64,000 nucleotides of DNA, taken from positions 372,001 through 436,000 of the forward strand of contig JADKKB010000005.1 in assembly GCA_016720705.1 (NCBI GenBank), read 5' to 3'. The notes below the pieces were generated by a model, which searched no databases, was not told the origin of the DNA, and saw only the letters and a program-made list of their open reading frames with translations. Shown here piece after piece: positions 36,216 through 44,195 of the stretch; position 1 is the first letter of the stretch; each line of letters begins with the position of its first letter. A program made the position numbers and the translations under genes. The DNA comes from Chloracidobacterium sp. Lineage in GTDB: Bacteria > Acidobacteriota > Blastocatellia > Pyrinomonadales > Pyrinomonadaceae.

Positions 36216-37757
36216 ATGGGAATTCCGAAAGACAGACCGCTTGCACTCATCATCCTCGACGGCTGGGGACACTCTGCCCGTAGTGAGGGTAACGCCATCG
36301 CTCTCGCACATACACCGTATTACGACGATGTATGTGCGCGATTTCCAAAAACAACTCTGACCGCGTCCGGCATACGCGTCGGACAATCGCCCGAATCCGC
36401 AGGAAATCCGGAGGTTGGCCACGTGAGTATCGGGACCGGACGGCCGGCGACGTCCGAGAGTTTTAGGATCGAAGATGCGATCCAAAGCGGCAGCTTTTTT
36501 GAAAATGAGGCACTCACACACGCATTTGCGCAGGCGTTTTCTAATGGCCGGCCCGTGCATCTGATCGGTATGTTGAGCGATGCGGGCGTCCATTCCTCGA
36601 TCGAGACCATCTTTGGCTTGCTGCGAATGGCTAAGCGTTTCGGTGTGACTGACGTTTTTATTCACGGAATACTGGATGGCGTCGATGTGCCTAATCGGAC
36701 GGCGGATATTTACGTCGAGGCACTTGAGATCAAATTAGCCGATATCGGAGTTGGCAGGGTAGCGACGCTCTGCGGACGCTACTTTGCGATGGACAGCCAG
36801 GGCAACTGGGAACGCACCGCACGGGCATACACGATGCTCGTCCACGCCGAAGGCGACCGGTCTGAGGATGCGGTGTCAGCGATCCGCAATTCGTTTCTAC
36901 GCGGCATCACCGACGAATTTACTGCCCCGATCGTACTCGAAACCGAACTCGGGACTCCGGTCGCCCGTATTACAGAGGGCGACACGATAATCTACTTTAA
37001 TCATCGTGCCGAATCGATGCGCCAGTTGGTCAGGTCTTTGTCCGTGCCGGACGCTCTCGGCTCCGCCAAGCCGACATTCAACTCTGTCTGTATGACGGAA
37101 TACGATCAGGATTTTGGACTTTCTGTGGCGTTTCGGTCGGAAAGGTCGAGCAACGGCCTGACCGAGGTTTTGGCCTCCGCCGGGATCCAAAATGTGAAGA
37201 TCAGCCAATCGGAGCGGTTTCCGCACATCACCTATTTCTTTAACGGCGGCAGAAATACCGAGCTCGAAGGTGAAAAGCACGTATTGCTGCCGACTCCACG
37301 TTCGGAAACGGCCGATCAGCAGCCCGAATCGCAAAGTTTCAAGATCGTTGATACTTTCATACACAATCTCGAATCTGCGCACGGCGGCGTGTACGTTGTA
37401 AACATTCCGGCCGGCGACCTCGCGGCCAAGACCGGCAAGATCGAAAAGACGGTGGAGGCGATCCAATATATCGACACTTGTATCGGCGGGATCGTCGAGC
37501 ACGTCAGGGCCGCAGGCGGCGTCACGATAATTACCTCTTCGCACGGTAATTGCGAAGAAATGTCGGATGTCCTGTCCGGCGAACCTCACGGCACTTCGAC
37601 GTCTAATCCGGTACCGTTCCACCTTATCGCTGATGGGCTAAATGGCACGGCACTTCGGAGCGGTGGGTCACTTGCGGACGTGGCACCGACAATACTGGCA
37701 ATACTTGGCGTCGAAAAACCCGATGAAATGACCGGATCCGACCTTCGCACAAGCTGA
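36216..37757 (+). CDS. Cofactor-independent phosphoglycerate mutase homologue with altered active site
   Basis: A 513-residue full-length homologue of GpmI, which swaps the phosphate between C3 and C2 of glycerate through a phosphoserine. The start (LALIILDGWGHS), the phosphotransferase insert (SDAGVHSSIETIFGLL, then GRYFAMDSQGNWERTARAY) and the end are all recognisable. Conserved catalytic positions are changed. The phosphoserine motif GNSEVGH reads GNPEVGH (Pro65). DGRDTPP reads DGVDVPN. FRADR reads HRAES. DMVGHTG reads DLAAKTG (Lys405). ADHGN reads SSHGN (Ser442). A normal mutase is therefore unlikely; it may have a new role or be a regulatory pseudoenzyme. The reading frame is intact, so it is not an obvious decaying pseudogene. 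Confidence 0.85.
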   Translation: MGIPKDRPLALIILDGWGHSARSEGNAIALAHTPYYDDVCARFPKTTLTASGIRVGQSPESAGNPEVGHVSIGTGRPATSESFRIEDAIQSGSFFENEALTHAFAQAFSNGRPVHLIGMLSDAGVHSSIETIFGLLRMAKRFGVTDVFIHGILDGVDVPNRTADIYVEALEIKLADIGVGRVATLCGRYFAMDSQGNWERTARAYTMLVHAEGDRSEDAVSAIRNSFLRGITDEFTAPIVLETELGTPVARITEGDTIIYFNHRAESMRQLVRSLSVPDALGSAKPTFNSVCMTEYDQDFGLSVAFRSERSSNGLTEVLASAGIQNVKISQSERFPHITYFFNGGRNTELEGEKHVLLPTPRSETADQQPESQSFKIVDTFIHNLESAHGGVYVVNIPAGDLAAKTGKIEKTVEAIQYIDTCIGGIVEHVRAAGGVTIITSSHGNCEEMSDVLSGEPHGTSTSNPVPFHLIADGLNGTALRSGGSLADVAPTILAILGVEKPDEMTGSDLRTS

Positions 37758-37852
37758 TCCGAGACATCACACAAAAATTCCACCTGCCGAATTCTCACAT
37801 ACCATATTTTTATCTATAATTGTGATTCCGCTCGATTTCAAGCAAACACATT

Positions 37853-38473
37853 ATGGTAGAAGAATTTGCGTTCGATAACACCGAAGAACGCCGCAAAGTA
37901 CGACAAAACGGAACAGGATGGGTCGAGGTGATCGCGGGATCGATGTTTTCGGGCAAATCCGAAGAATTGATCCGTCGTCTAACGCGGGCCCGCATCGCCC
38001 GTCAAAGGGTGCAGGTATTTAAGCCCAAGATCGACGCCCGTTATTCGCACGAGGAGATCGCCTCACACTCCGGCCAGACACACGATTCGACACCGGTTTC
38101 GACAACCGCTGAGATGATGGCTCAGGTGCTGGATGACACACAGGTGGTGGGGATCGACGAAGGACAGTTTTTTGATGCGGCGATCATCGACGCGGTCAAT
38201 AAACTCGCCGCCGAGGGGCGACGAGTGATCGTCGCCGGACTCGATCAGGATTACACAGGTAAACCGTTTGACCCGATGCCGCAGTTACTGTCGATCGCCG
38301 AGTTTATCACCAAGACACACGCGATCTGTGTAAAGTGTGGTGCGACCGCTAACTACTCGCAACGAACCGTCGAGTCGGATGCCCGCGTCGAGGTCGGTGC
38401 CGCCGACAAATATGAGGCTCGATGCCGGATGTGCTTTATCCCGCACGCCGACTCGCCCACGCGTCACGACTAA
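37853..38473 (+). CDS. tdk: Thymidine kinase
   Basis: Type II thymidine kinase, which phosphorylates thymidine for DNA-precursor salvage. In 206 residues it shows Walker A GSMFSGKSEELIRR (about residues 29-42), the catalytic glutamate in GIDEGQFFD, the lasso-type segment after YTGKPFDPMPQLL, and two Cys pairs for structural zinc (CVKCG and CRMC). The N-terminus has an extra 25 or so polar residues. Convergent with the lipoprotein gene at 38707, with a palindromic element between them. Confidence 0.94.
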   Translation: MVEEFAFDNTEERRKVRQNGTGWVEVIAGSMFSGKSEELIRRLTRARIARQRVQVFKPKIDARYSHEEIASHSGQTHDSTPVSTTAEMMAQVLDDTQVVGIDEGQFFDAAIIDAVNKLAAEGRRVIVAGLDQDYTGKPFDPMPQLLSIAEFITKTHAICVKCGATANYSQRTVESDARVEVGAADKYEARCRMCFIPHADSPTRHD

Positions 38474-38499
38474 GATCGAAGTTAATGTGAAGCGCAAAA

Positions 38500-38682
38500 A
38501 GAGGATGTCTGAAAAGTGAAAGTCACAGGAAATTGACGGCTACTTGACCGCAGATGATGCGGATAAAGCGGATTTCACGGATCGAGCAGATAAAGCGTTA
38601 TCTTAATAACGGCTTTATCTGCTCGATCTGCGTTTAATTCTTCGTTCAATTTCCATAAATACTGACGTTTCGGACATCCTCT
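38500..38682. repeat. Nested palindromic intergenic element
   Basis: About 183 bases with three nested inverted repeats. The outer arms (38500-38514 and 38668-38682) match at 14 of 15 positions. The middle arms are GGAAATTGA (38528-38536) and TCAATTTCC (38646-38654). The inner stem of about 22 bp (38580-38601 with 38606-38628, one bulge) has a four-base loop. The left arm also contains imperfect tandem copies of GCGGATAAAGCG. It carries no ORF and lies between convergent genes. This is the form of a REP/MITE-like element and it could also act as a bidirectional terminator. Confidence 0.6.
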
Positions 38683-38706
38683 ATTGCTTTGTGATATTCC
38701 CGAAAA

Positions 38707-39351
38707 TTACTTCACGGCTTTCATTGAGTATAAGATCGCCGGGAAATCATCCGAGTGTTTGTCAAAGTTGCTGCCCTTGGTCGATGTCATAACGTTGAGT
38801 TGCTGTTTTTGTCCAAGATACGTTCGATAACCGATCCATTGATGTCTGCGGGGGCCCGACTTGTCTTCCGGCATCGTTTCGACAAATTCAACGCCGGTGA
38901 CGCCGTCGATGTCGATGAGTCTGACCGATTCATATTTGCCGTTCTTCAACTGTTGCAAGGCTTGGTCGTGATATGCCTTGAGGCTGGTGTCCATCGGGAA
39001 ACTATCAGGCATAACCGAGATATTTACCAAAAGGAACGCGTTGTCCGGCGACTGATAGTTGAATGATTCCTTCTTAACGTCCATTTTCTTCCAACTCGCC
39101 GGCAATTTCCACGAGAGCCCCTGATCGTCCCACTTCGTTTCGGTGCCGCCGTCCATAATCGCCTGTTGGCTCGCGGTCACTTTCGGCTTCTCAGCAGCCG
39201 ATGACGATGTCCCCGGCGCGGTTGAGTTGCTTGAACTCGCCGTGTTTGAATTGGTTTCCGACGTGCCGCCGCTCATTTGCTTTAGCCGATCGCCGAGTCC
39301 GCAAAATGAGAAAGCAAAGAAGATAAGTCCAAGTGTAAGTAGTGATTTCAT
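38707..39351 (-). CDS. Hypothetical lipoprotein
   Basis: A 214-residue envelope protein. The signal ends at FSFCGLG, giving a lipidated cysteine at residue 17. A 40-residue Ser/Thr/Asn-rich linker follows, then a compact domain with GLSWKLPASWKKMDVKKESFNYQ and VRLIDIDGVTGVEFVETMPE. The domain looks like the small beta-rich folds (PsbP/Mog1-like) often found in bacterial lipoproteins, but this is only a resemblance. No operon partner; convergent with tdk, divergent from the next gene. Function unknown. Confidence 0.75.
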   Translation of the reverse strand: MKSLLTLGLIFFAFSFCGLGDRLKQMSGGTSETNSNTASSSNSTAPGTSSSAAEKPKVTASQQAIMDGGTETKWDDQGLSWKLPASWKKMDVKKESFNYQSPDNAFLLVNISVMPDSFPMDTSLKAYHDQALQQLKNGKYESVRLIDIDGVTGVEFVETMPEDKSGPRRHQWIGYRTYLGQKQQLNVMTSTKGSNFDKHSDDFPAILYSMKAVK

Positions 39352-39515
39352 TCGAAAGCCTCCGTTTTTTTGTTTTGAATACCCAACATTGTCACCGCAT
39401 TAGGCCAAAAATGCAATTGCTACGGCTTTTCGAAGGCTGTCGTGCGACCGCATCTGGAGCTCAAAGTTGCCGAAAACACCTGCGTCTTAGTACTATCTAT
39501 GCAACCCATCAAATT

Positions 39516-40244
39516 ATGAAAATTCGTTCAAGTTTCCTTACTCCCGCTGCGTGGCCTTTGCTGATCGCAGCCATTATTGTGGTTTTTGTCTCCACGGCAG
39601 GAGGCCAGACGTCAATCTTTGCGGTGCCGACCGCCGAGATCCACGACAAGGGTTCGTTTTATGTCGAGGCCGACCTTTTCGCTCACTTTGATAAATTCGA
39701 ACGCGGCGGTTTTCGCTCATTTGGCCCCTCGGTCATATACGGCGTAAACAAGCGGCTTGAGGTCGGGGTCAATCTCTACGCGACTCAGGACGGCGGAACT
39801 ACACAGTACGAACTTGAACCGAATATCAAATTTAAGGCTCTGGATCAGGAGAAGGTCGGGGTCGATGTCGCGGTCGGGGCGATCGCGTATCTACCGCTCG
39901 ATCGATCGTCGGATACGCGGTCGTCGGCGATGCTTTATTCGGTCGCAACCCGGAAGTTTAGTTCGGCAAAAGACTTAGCTCTGACCGGCGGTATCTATCA
40001 CGTTGTCGGCGGAACATCGGATATGGGGACACGCACCGGCGTCCTTCTAGGCGTGCAGCAACCGGTCACAAAGCGGCTCACGCTTTTGGCCGATTGGACG
40101 AGCGGAAAGAACCGTTTTGGCTATTCCAATGCAGGGATCGGCTATGATGTGACCGACCGGCAGTACTTTATGATCGGGTACGCCTTTGGTAATTCCGGAC
40201 GTGCTAATAACTACCTGAACCTTTTTTACGGATTCACTTTTTGA
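39516..40244 (+). CDS. Hypothetical exported protein, likely outer-membrane beta-barrel
   Basis: A 242-residue protein with a signal peptide (residues 1-32, ending STAGGQT) followed by alternating strands typical of a small outer-membrane barrel: KGSFYVEADLFAHF, then SFGPSVIYGVNKRLEVGVNLYAT, then VGVDVAVGAIAYLPL, then GVLLGVQQPVTKRLTLLADW. It ends with YLNLFYGFTF, whose terminal phenylalanine is the classic outer-membrane signature. I used the ATG at 39516 because it leads directly into the signal peptide. No specific role can be named. Confidence 0.72.
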   Translation: MKIRSSFLTPAAWPLLIAAIIVVFVSTAGGQTSIFAVPTAEIHDKGSFYVEADLFAHFDKFERGGFRSFGPSVIYGVNKRLEVGVNLYATQDGGTTQYELEPNIKFKALDQEKVGVDVAVGAIAYLPLDRSSDTRSSAMLYSVATRKFSSAKDLALTGGIYHVVGGTSDMGTRTGVLLGVQQPVTKRLTLLADWTSGKNRFGYSNAGIGYDVTDRQYFMIGYAFGNSGRANNYLNLFYGFTF

Positions 40245-40348
40245 TAACTGAGAGCAAATAAACTTTCAATTGCCCTGCAAGACATTTCGGCTGCTATAGA
40301 TCTTGGAATATAAGGCTGTCGAGCGGTGCCGGATCCGATCATCAACGG

Positions 40349-42187
40349 TTACGACTTGGCGAGTTTACGCTGCTCGTCAAAATGCCTAAAGATCTCAATG
40401 GCGGCCTTTACGCCAACCACCGGTCTTAGCTCGTTCACGTCTGCTTTGGCGATCCGCTCGATCGAACCGAAGTTTCTCAGCAACTTCATCTTGCGCTTAT
40501 CGCCGATAAAGGGGATCTCAGATAACTCCGATGTGAAATCCCGCTTTTCACGACGTTTACGGTGAAATTCGATCGCCGTTTTATGTGTCTCTTCGCGGAT
40601 GTGCAGAATCAGGCGAAACGCCAGCGAATTGCGGTCGAACGGTATCGGGCGATCCTCGTGGCCGAAAACCAGAAGGTGCGAGATCTCGTTATGGCGTTTC
40701 GGCGGTTTGACGAGGCCGACCAGCATTATCTGCTCGAGATCGAGAGATCGCATTGCTGCCGCCGCGGCCGAAAGCTGGCCTTTTCCGCCATCAATGAATA
40801 CCAGTTGCGGCAGCGGTTTCTGCTCGTCGGTCATTCGTCGATAACGGCGAAAGACCGCTTCGTTCATCGAGGCAAAATCATTTGCACCTTCGACGGACTT
40901 GATGATAAATCGCCGATATCCGCCCTTAGCCGGCTTTCCGTTTTCAAACACAACAATACCGGCGACATTCTCGGCACCCGAGATATTTGATATATCGAAC
41001 GACTCGATCCTCTCCGGGAAGTGAGGCATCTCCAGCAATTCCTGCAGTTCTTCGAGCACGAGTTTTGAGTCGGGCTTGAGAACGCGGAAACGCTGCTCAA
41101 ATGCTACCTTTGCATTCGTTTCGACAAGCTCGACCAGACTGCGTTTGGTGCCGCGTTTCGGGTCAAGTATCTTCACACGCCGTCCGCGCCTATCTGTCAA
41201 AGCCCGTTCGAGCAACTCGCGGTCATTAAAATCGTGCGGCACGTGGATCTCAAGCGGCACATAGTCGGTCGAATAATATTGTGCGAGCACATCACCCATA
41301 AACTCTGACGGGTCAAAAGTATCGTCATCGACAAGGTCCTCCCAAAAAAACTCTCGGCGCCCGACGATGCGGCCCTCGCGCATCGTGAATAGCTGAAGTG
41401 CGAGTCGGTGCTGCTCGCGATAATATCCGATGATGTCGACATCCATATCCGCGGTCGTCGCCATCTTTTGCTGTTCGCTCAGTGCGAGAACCGTCCGATG
41501 CAGATCGCGGTATTTGGCCGCCAGTTCAAATTTGCTTTCTTCGGAATAGAGCCACATTCGAGCCTCGAGCGACTTTGCCAGATCCTTGTTTCGCCCATCG
41601 AGCAGAGTCTTGACGTCCGCCGCCGCCTCCTGATACTCCTTCTGCGAACAAAGGCCTTTAACACACGGCCCGAGACAGCGTTTGAGGTGGTACTCGAGGC
41701 ACGGCCGCGGCAACTTTCCGTCGATCTCGATCTCGCAAGTACGGAGTTGAAACGCGCGATTGACAAGATTGAGCGTCTTGCGGGCCAACACAGCGGGCAG
41801 GAACGGGCCGTAATAGTGCGACCCATCGCGAATGATCCGCCTGGTAATGACGACCTTCGGGAAAGGCTCATTTGTTAGTTTCAGATGCGGATATGACTTG
41901 TCGTCCTTTAGCAGGACGTTGAATCGCGGCTTATGCTTTTTGATCAGATTGGACTCAAGCACAAGTGCCTCGACCTCGTTATCGACAACGATAAACTCAA
42001 AATCAGCGATGAGTTTGACCAGATTGCGAGTTTTAGGATCGAAGTTTCGGCTGGATTGGAAATATTGCCGGACGCGGCTACGCAAATTCTTGGCTTTGCC
42101 GATATAGATGATCTTGCCGGCGGCATTTTTATGGATATAGATACCCGAGGCTGTGGGCAGATCTTTTAATTTCTCGGCAATCGTCAC
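40349..42187 (-). CDS. uvrC: Excinuclease ABC subunit C
   Basis: UvrC makes both incisions in nucleotide excision repair. The 612-residue protein has the N-terminal GIY-YIG nuclease domain (LPTASGIYIHKNAAGKIIYIGKAKNLRSRV), the Cys-rich region CEIEIDGKLPRPCLEYHLKRCLGPC, and a UvrB-binding UVR segment around residues 205-240. The UvrC RNase H-like nuclease domain begins ESFDISNISGAENVAGIVVF. Helix-hairpin-helix repeats follow (LSEIPFIGDKRKMKLL, then VVGVKAAIEIFRHF). A single-gene unit. Confidence 0.95.
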   Translation of the reverse strand: MTIAEKLKDLPTASGIYIHKNAAGKIIYIGKAKNLRSRVRQYFQSSRNFDPKTRNLVKLIADFEFIVVDNEVEALVLESNLIKKHKPRFNVLLKDDKSYPHLKLTNEPFPKVVITRRIIRDGSHYYGPFLPAVLARKTLNLVNRAFQLRTCEIEIDGKLPRPCLEYHLKRCLGPCVKGLCSQKEYQEAAADVKTLLDGRNKDLAKSLEARMWLYSEESKFELAAKYRDLHRTVLALSEQQKMATTADMDVDIIGYYREQHRLALQLFTMREGRIVGRREFFWEDLVDDDTFDPSEFMGDVLAQYYSTDYVPLEIHVPHDFNDRELLERALTDRRGRRVKILDPKRGTKRSLVELVETNAKVAFEQRFRVLKPDSKLVLEELQELLEMPHFPERIESFDISNISGAENVAGIVVFENGKPAKGGYRRFIIKSVEGANDFASMNEAVFRRYRRMTDEQKPLPQLVFIDGGKGQLSAAAAAMRSLDLEQIMLVGLVKPPKRHNEISHLLVFGHEDRPIPFDRNSLAFRLILHIREETHKTAIEFHRKRREKRDFTSELSEIPFIGDKRKMKLLRNFGSIERIAKADVNELRPVVGVKAAIEIFRHFDEQRKLAKS

Positions 42188-42723
42188 TATTCTATCTTAA
42201 CGTCTTGAAAGAGGATTTATCCACACTCGGTCGGTCGTCGTCGCTTAAATCCGATAATTTCGCTGTTGCAAAAACGCATGCCCAACCCTCGAAAGGTTGA
42301 GCATGCGGTTTGTTCCGGCTTTCGTGACCCTACATCTGAACTGCCGGAATCTGTAGGCCGATGAGATCGGCGATGTATATGAAACTGTCTCACCAGATCT
42401 GATCGTGCCTAAAATATTGTTTGATGATCCGACATTTTGTAAACGTCTGGTTCATCCAGCCTATACTTTCAGACGAAATAGTTCAGGCTTTTTGCATATA
42501 AACTGCAAAACTCTGCTGGTTTCCAGATGATGCGTACTTTTCTTACAGAATTACTCGCCGCGGCGAACGGGCGTGTAGCGATCGTCGTCAAGTTGATCCT
42601 GCCGTGTCCCCGCAATGAAGCGTATAAACCGTTGATGAGTTTCGTGCGATCAAGTTCGTATCCGCACCGAAAAATGCTAATATCTCGGTACAAAATCCCA
42701 TACTATTTAGACTGGGCAGAAGA
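42188..42723. other. Long intergenic region with one strong hairpin
   Basis: A 536-base divergent spacer between uvrC and the glycine-zipper protein. Apart from the hairpin at 42274-42306 I see no convincing gene: the ORFs here are short, lack ribosome sites and have no recognisable composition. Promoters for both flanking genes must lie here, but I could not assign clear hexamers. Confidence 0.5.
42274..42306. terminator. Orphan terminator-like hairpin
   Basis: CGCATGCCCAACC (42274-42286) pairs with GGTTGAGCATGCG (42294-42306), 12 of 13 positions, around a seven-base loop. Read on the minus strand it ends in TTTTTG, like an intrinsic terminator. No gene on either side needs it, since uvrC and the next gene diverge. 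It may end an unseen small RNA or shield uvrC from read-through. Confidence 0.5.
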
Positions 42724-43203
42724 ATGAAAATGCAAAACTCCGTTATCGTATTGATATTGGTTGGACTGTTAAGCCAACCCTTAGTGTCGTTTGGACAGTC
42801 GCGGACCAATGACGACTGGGCAGCACTGAAAACTCTCGCTGCCGGAACGCGTGTGTCGGTAGAAACCAAAGACGGAAAAATGCTAAAGGGCGATCTCGGG
42901 GTTGTTACAGAAACGGAAATCTCGATTTCTATCAAAGGCAAGGCAGAGACGATCGACATCTCGCGCGTCAAGTCAGTACATCGATATGGGGGCAGCACGA
43001 TGGGCAAGACGATTGCGATCGGCGCGGCAATTGGTGCCGGAGCGGGAGTCGGAATTGGTCTGGGCGCGGTCGGGGCAACCGGCGGTAGCGACAATGTCGG
43101 AGCGGTTATCGCACCGATAGTCCTGGCCGGTGCAGGTGTCGGAGCGCTTCTTGGGGCTCTCGTCGGTAAAAAGAAGAAAATTCTTGTTTACGAGGCGAAA
43201 TAG
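42724..43203 (+). CDS. Exported glycine-zipper protein
   Basis: A 159-residue protein with a signal peptide (residues 1-24, ending SFGQS). A small domain with TRVSVETKDGKMLKGDLGVVTETEISISIKGKAETIDISRVKSV resembles the SH3/LSm-like strand pattern used to modulate surface or RNA contacts. Two Gly-rich hydrophobic stretches follow (about residues 95-118 and 128-149; AIGAAIGAGAGVGIGLGAVG, then LAGAGVGALLGALVG), forming a glycine-zipper membrane hairpin. It ends in KKKKILVYEAK. Such proteins often insert in membranes, but the role is unknown. Confidence 0.75.
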   Translation: MKMQNSVIVLILVGLLSQPLVSFGQSRTNDDWAALKTLAAGTRVSVETKDGKMLKGDLGVVTETEISISIKGKAETIDISRVKSVHRYGGSTMGKTIAIGAAIGAGAGVGIGLGAVGATGGSDNVGAVIAPIVLAGAGVGALLGALVGKKKKILVYEAK

Positions 43204-43245
43204 GGTCAGGCTTGGCACTCGGCGGACTTTTGTAGAAAACTCCTT

Positions 43246-44187
43246 TTGAAGACAGTAACAACCACATTACCCGAAGAAGCCGCAGCATTCATCAAATGTG
43301 GCGGCATTGTGGCGTTTGGTACCGAGACCGTGTACGGACTTGCTGCAAATGTGTTCGATGAAGTCGCGATCGCCAAAATATTTGAAGCGAAACAACGCCC
43401 TGCCGATAATCCATTGATCGCACACATATACGATCTGGTGCAATTGAACGATCTGGTCACAAATGTAACGGAATCCGCTCAGAAGTTTATCGACAACTTC
43501 TTCCCGGGCCCTCTGACCATCGTGTTAAAAAAGCAGGATCGTATCCCGATGAACGCCACCGCTGGCCTTGATACGATCGGCGTCAGGATGCCGAATCTCG
43601 ATTCCACCCGGCGATTTCTTCGCTTGTGCGAAGTTCCGGTCGTCGCCCCATCCGCGAACATTTCCGGACGCCCAAGCCCGACCACCTGGCAAGCAGTACT
43701 CGAAGATCTGGACGGCCGCATAGATTGTATTTTGAAAGGCGACCCGACTCAGATCGGACTCGAATCGACCGTCGTAGATTGCACCGGAAAGGTGCCCGTC
43801 GTTTTGCGAAGCGGTTCGGTCTCGATCGACGATCTTCGCAGTGTCATTCCGGAAACTATCGCCGTGAGTGGCGACACGTCGGATGTTCCGTCCAGTCCGG
43901 GAATGAAACATAAGCATTATTCGCCGGTCGCACGTGTGATCATTGTCTCGGACGCGGCCGACGCTATCTCCGGACATCGAAATGCATACATTGGAATCGA
44001 TGACGTCCCCGACGGATTTTCGATAAAAATGATCTGTCGCGACGTTGCAGAGTATGCCCGAGAGATATTCGAGTTTTTACGAGAATGCGATCGGAAAGGG
44101 ATCAGAACAGTCTATTGCCAGTCGGTTTCCGACGCTGGCATTGGGACAGCGTTGATGGATCGACTCCGCCGGGCTAGCGAAGATTGA
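43246..44187 (+). CDS. Threonylcarbamoyl-AMP synthase (Sua5 type)
   Basis: This enzyme makes threonylcarbamoyl-AMP from threonine, bicarbonate and ATP for the t6A37 tRNA modification. The 313-residue length shows the long Sua5 form. The YrdC domain (about 1-205) contains GGIVAFGTETVYGLAANVFD, KRPADNPL-like QRPADNPLIAHIY, and VGVRMPNLD-type GVRMPNLDSTRRFL. The C-terminal Sua5 domain follows the linker SPGMKHKHYSPVA. Translation begins at TTG (43246), because no in-frame ATG precedes the conserved domain. It ends nine bases before the convergent GT39 gene. Confidence 0.92.
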   Translation: MKTVTTTLPEEAAAFIKCGGIVAFGTETVYGLAANVFDEVAIAKIFEAKQRPADNPLIAHIYDLVQLNDLVTNVTESAQKFIDNFFPGPLTIVLKKQDRIPMNATAGLDTIGVRMPNLDSTRRFLRLCEVPVVAPSANISGRPSPTTWQAVLEDLDGRIDCILKGDPTQIGLESTVVDCTGKVPVVLRSGSVSIDDLRSVIPETIAVSGDTSDVPSSPGMKHKHYSPVARVIIVSDAADAISGHRNAYIGIDDVPDGFSIKMICRDVAEYAREIFEFLRECDRKGIRTVYCQSVSDAGIGTALMDRLRRASED

Positions 44188-44195
44188 CACCGAGA

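Noticed and set aside
36216..37757. Calling the phosphoglycerate mutase homologue a normal gpmI
   Set aside because: Several catalytic residues, including the phosphoserine, are substituted, so the ordinary enzymatic name would mislead.
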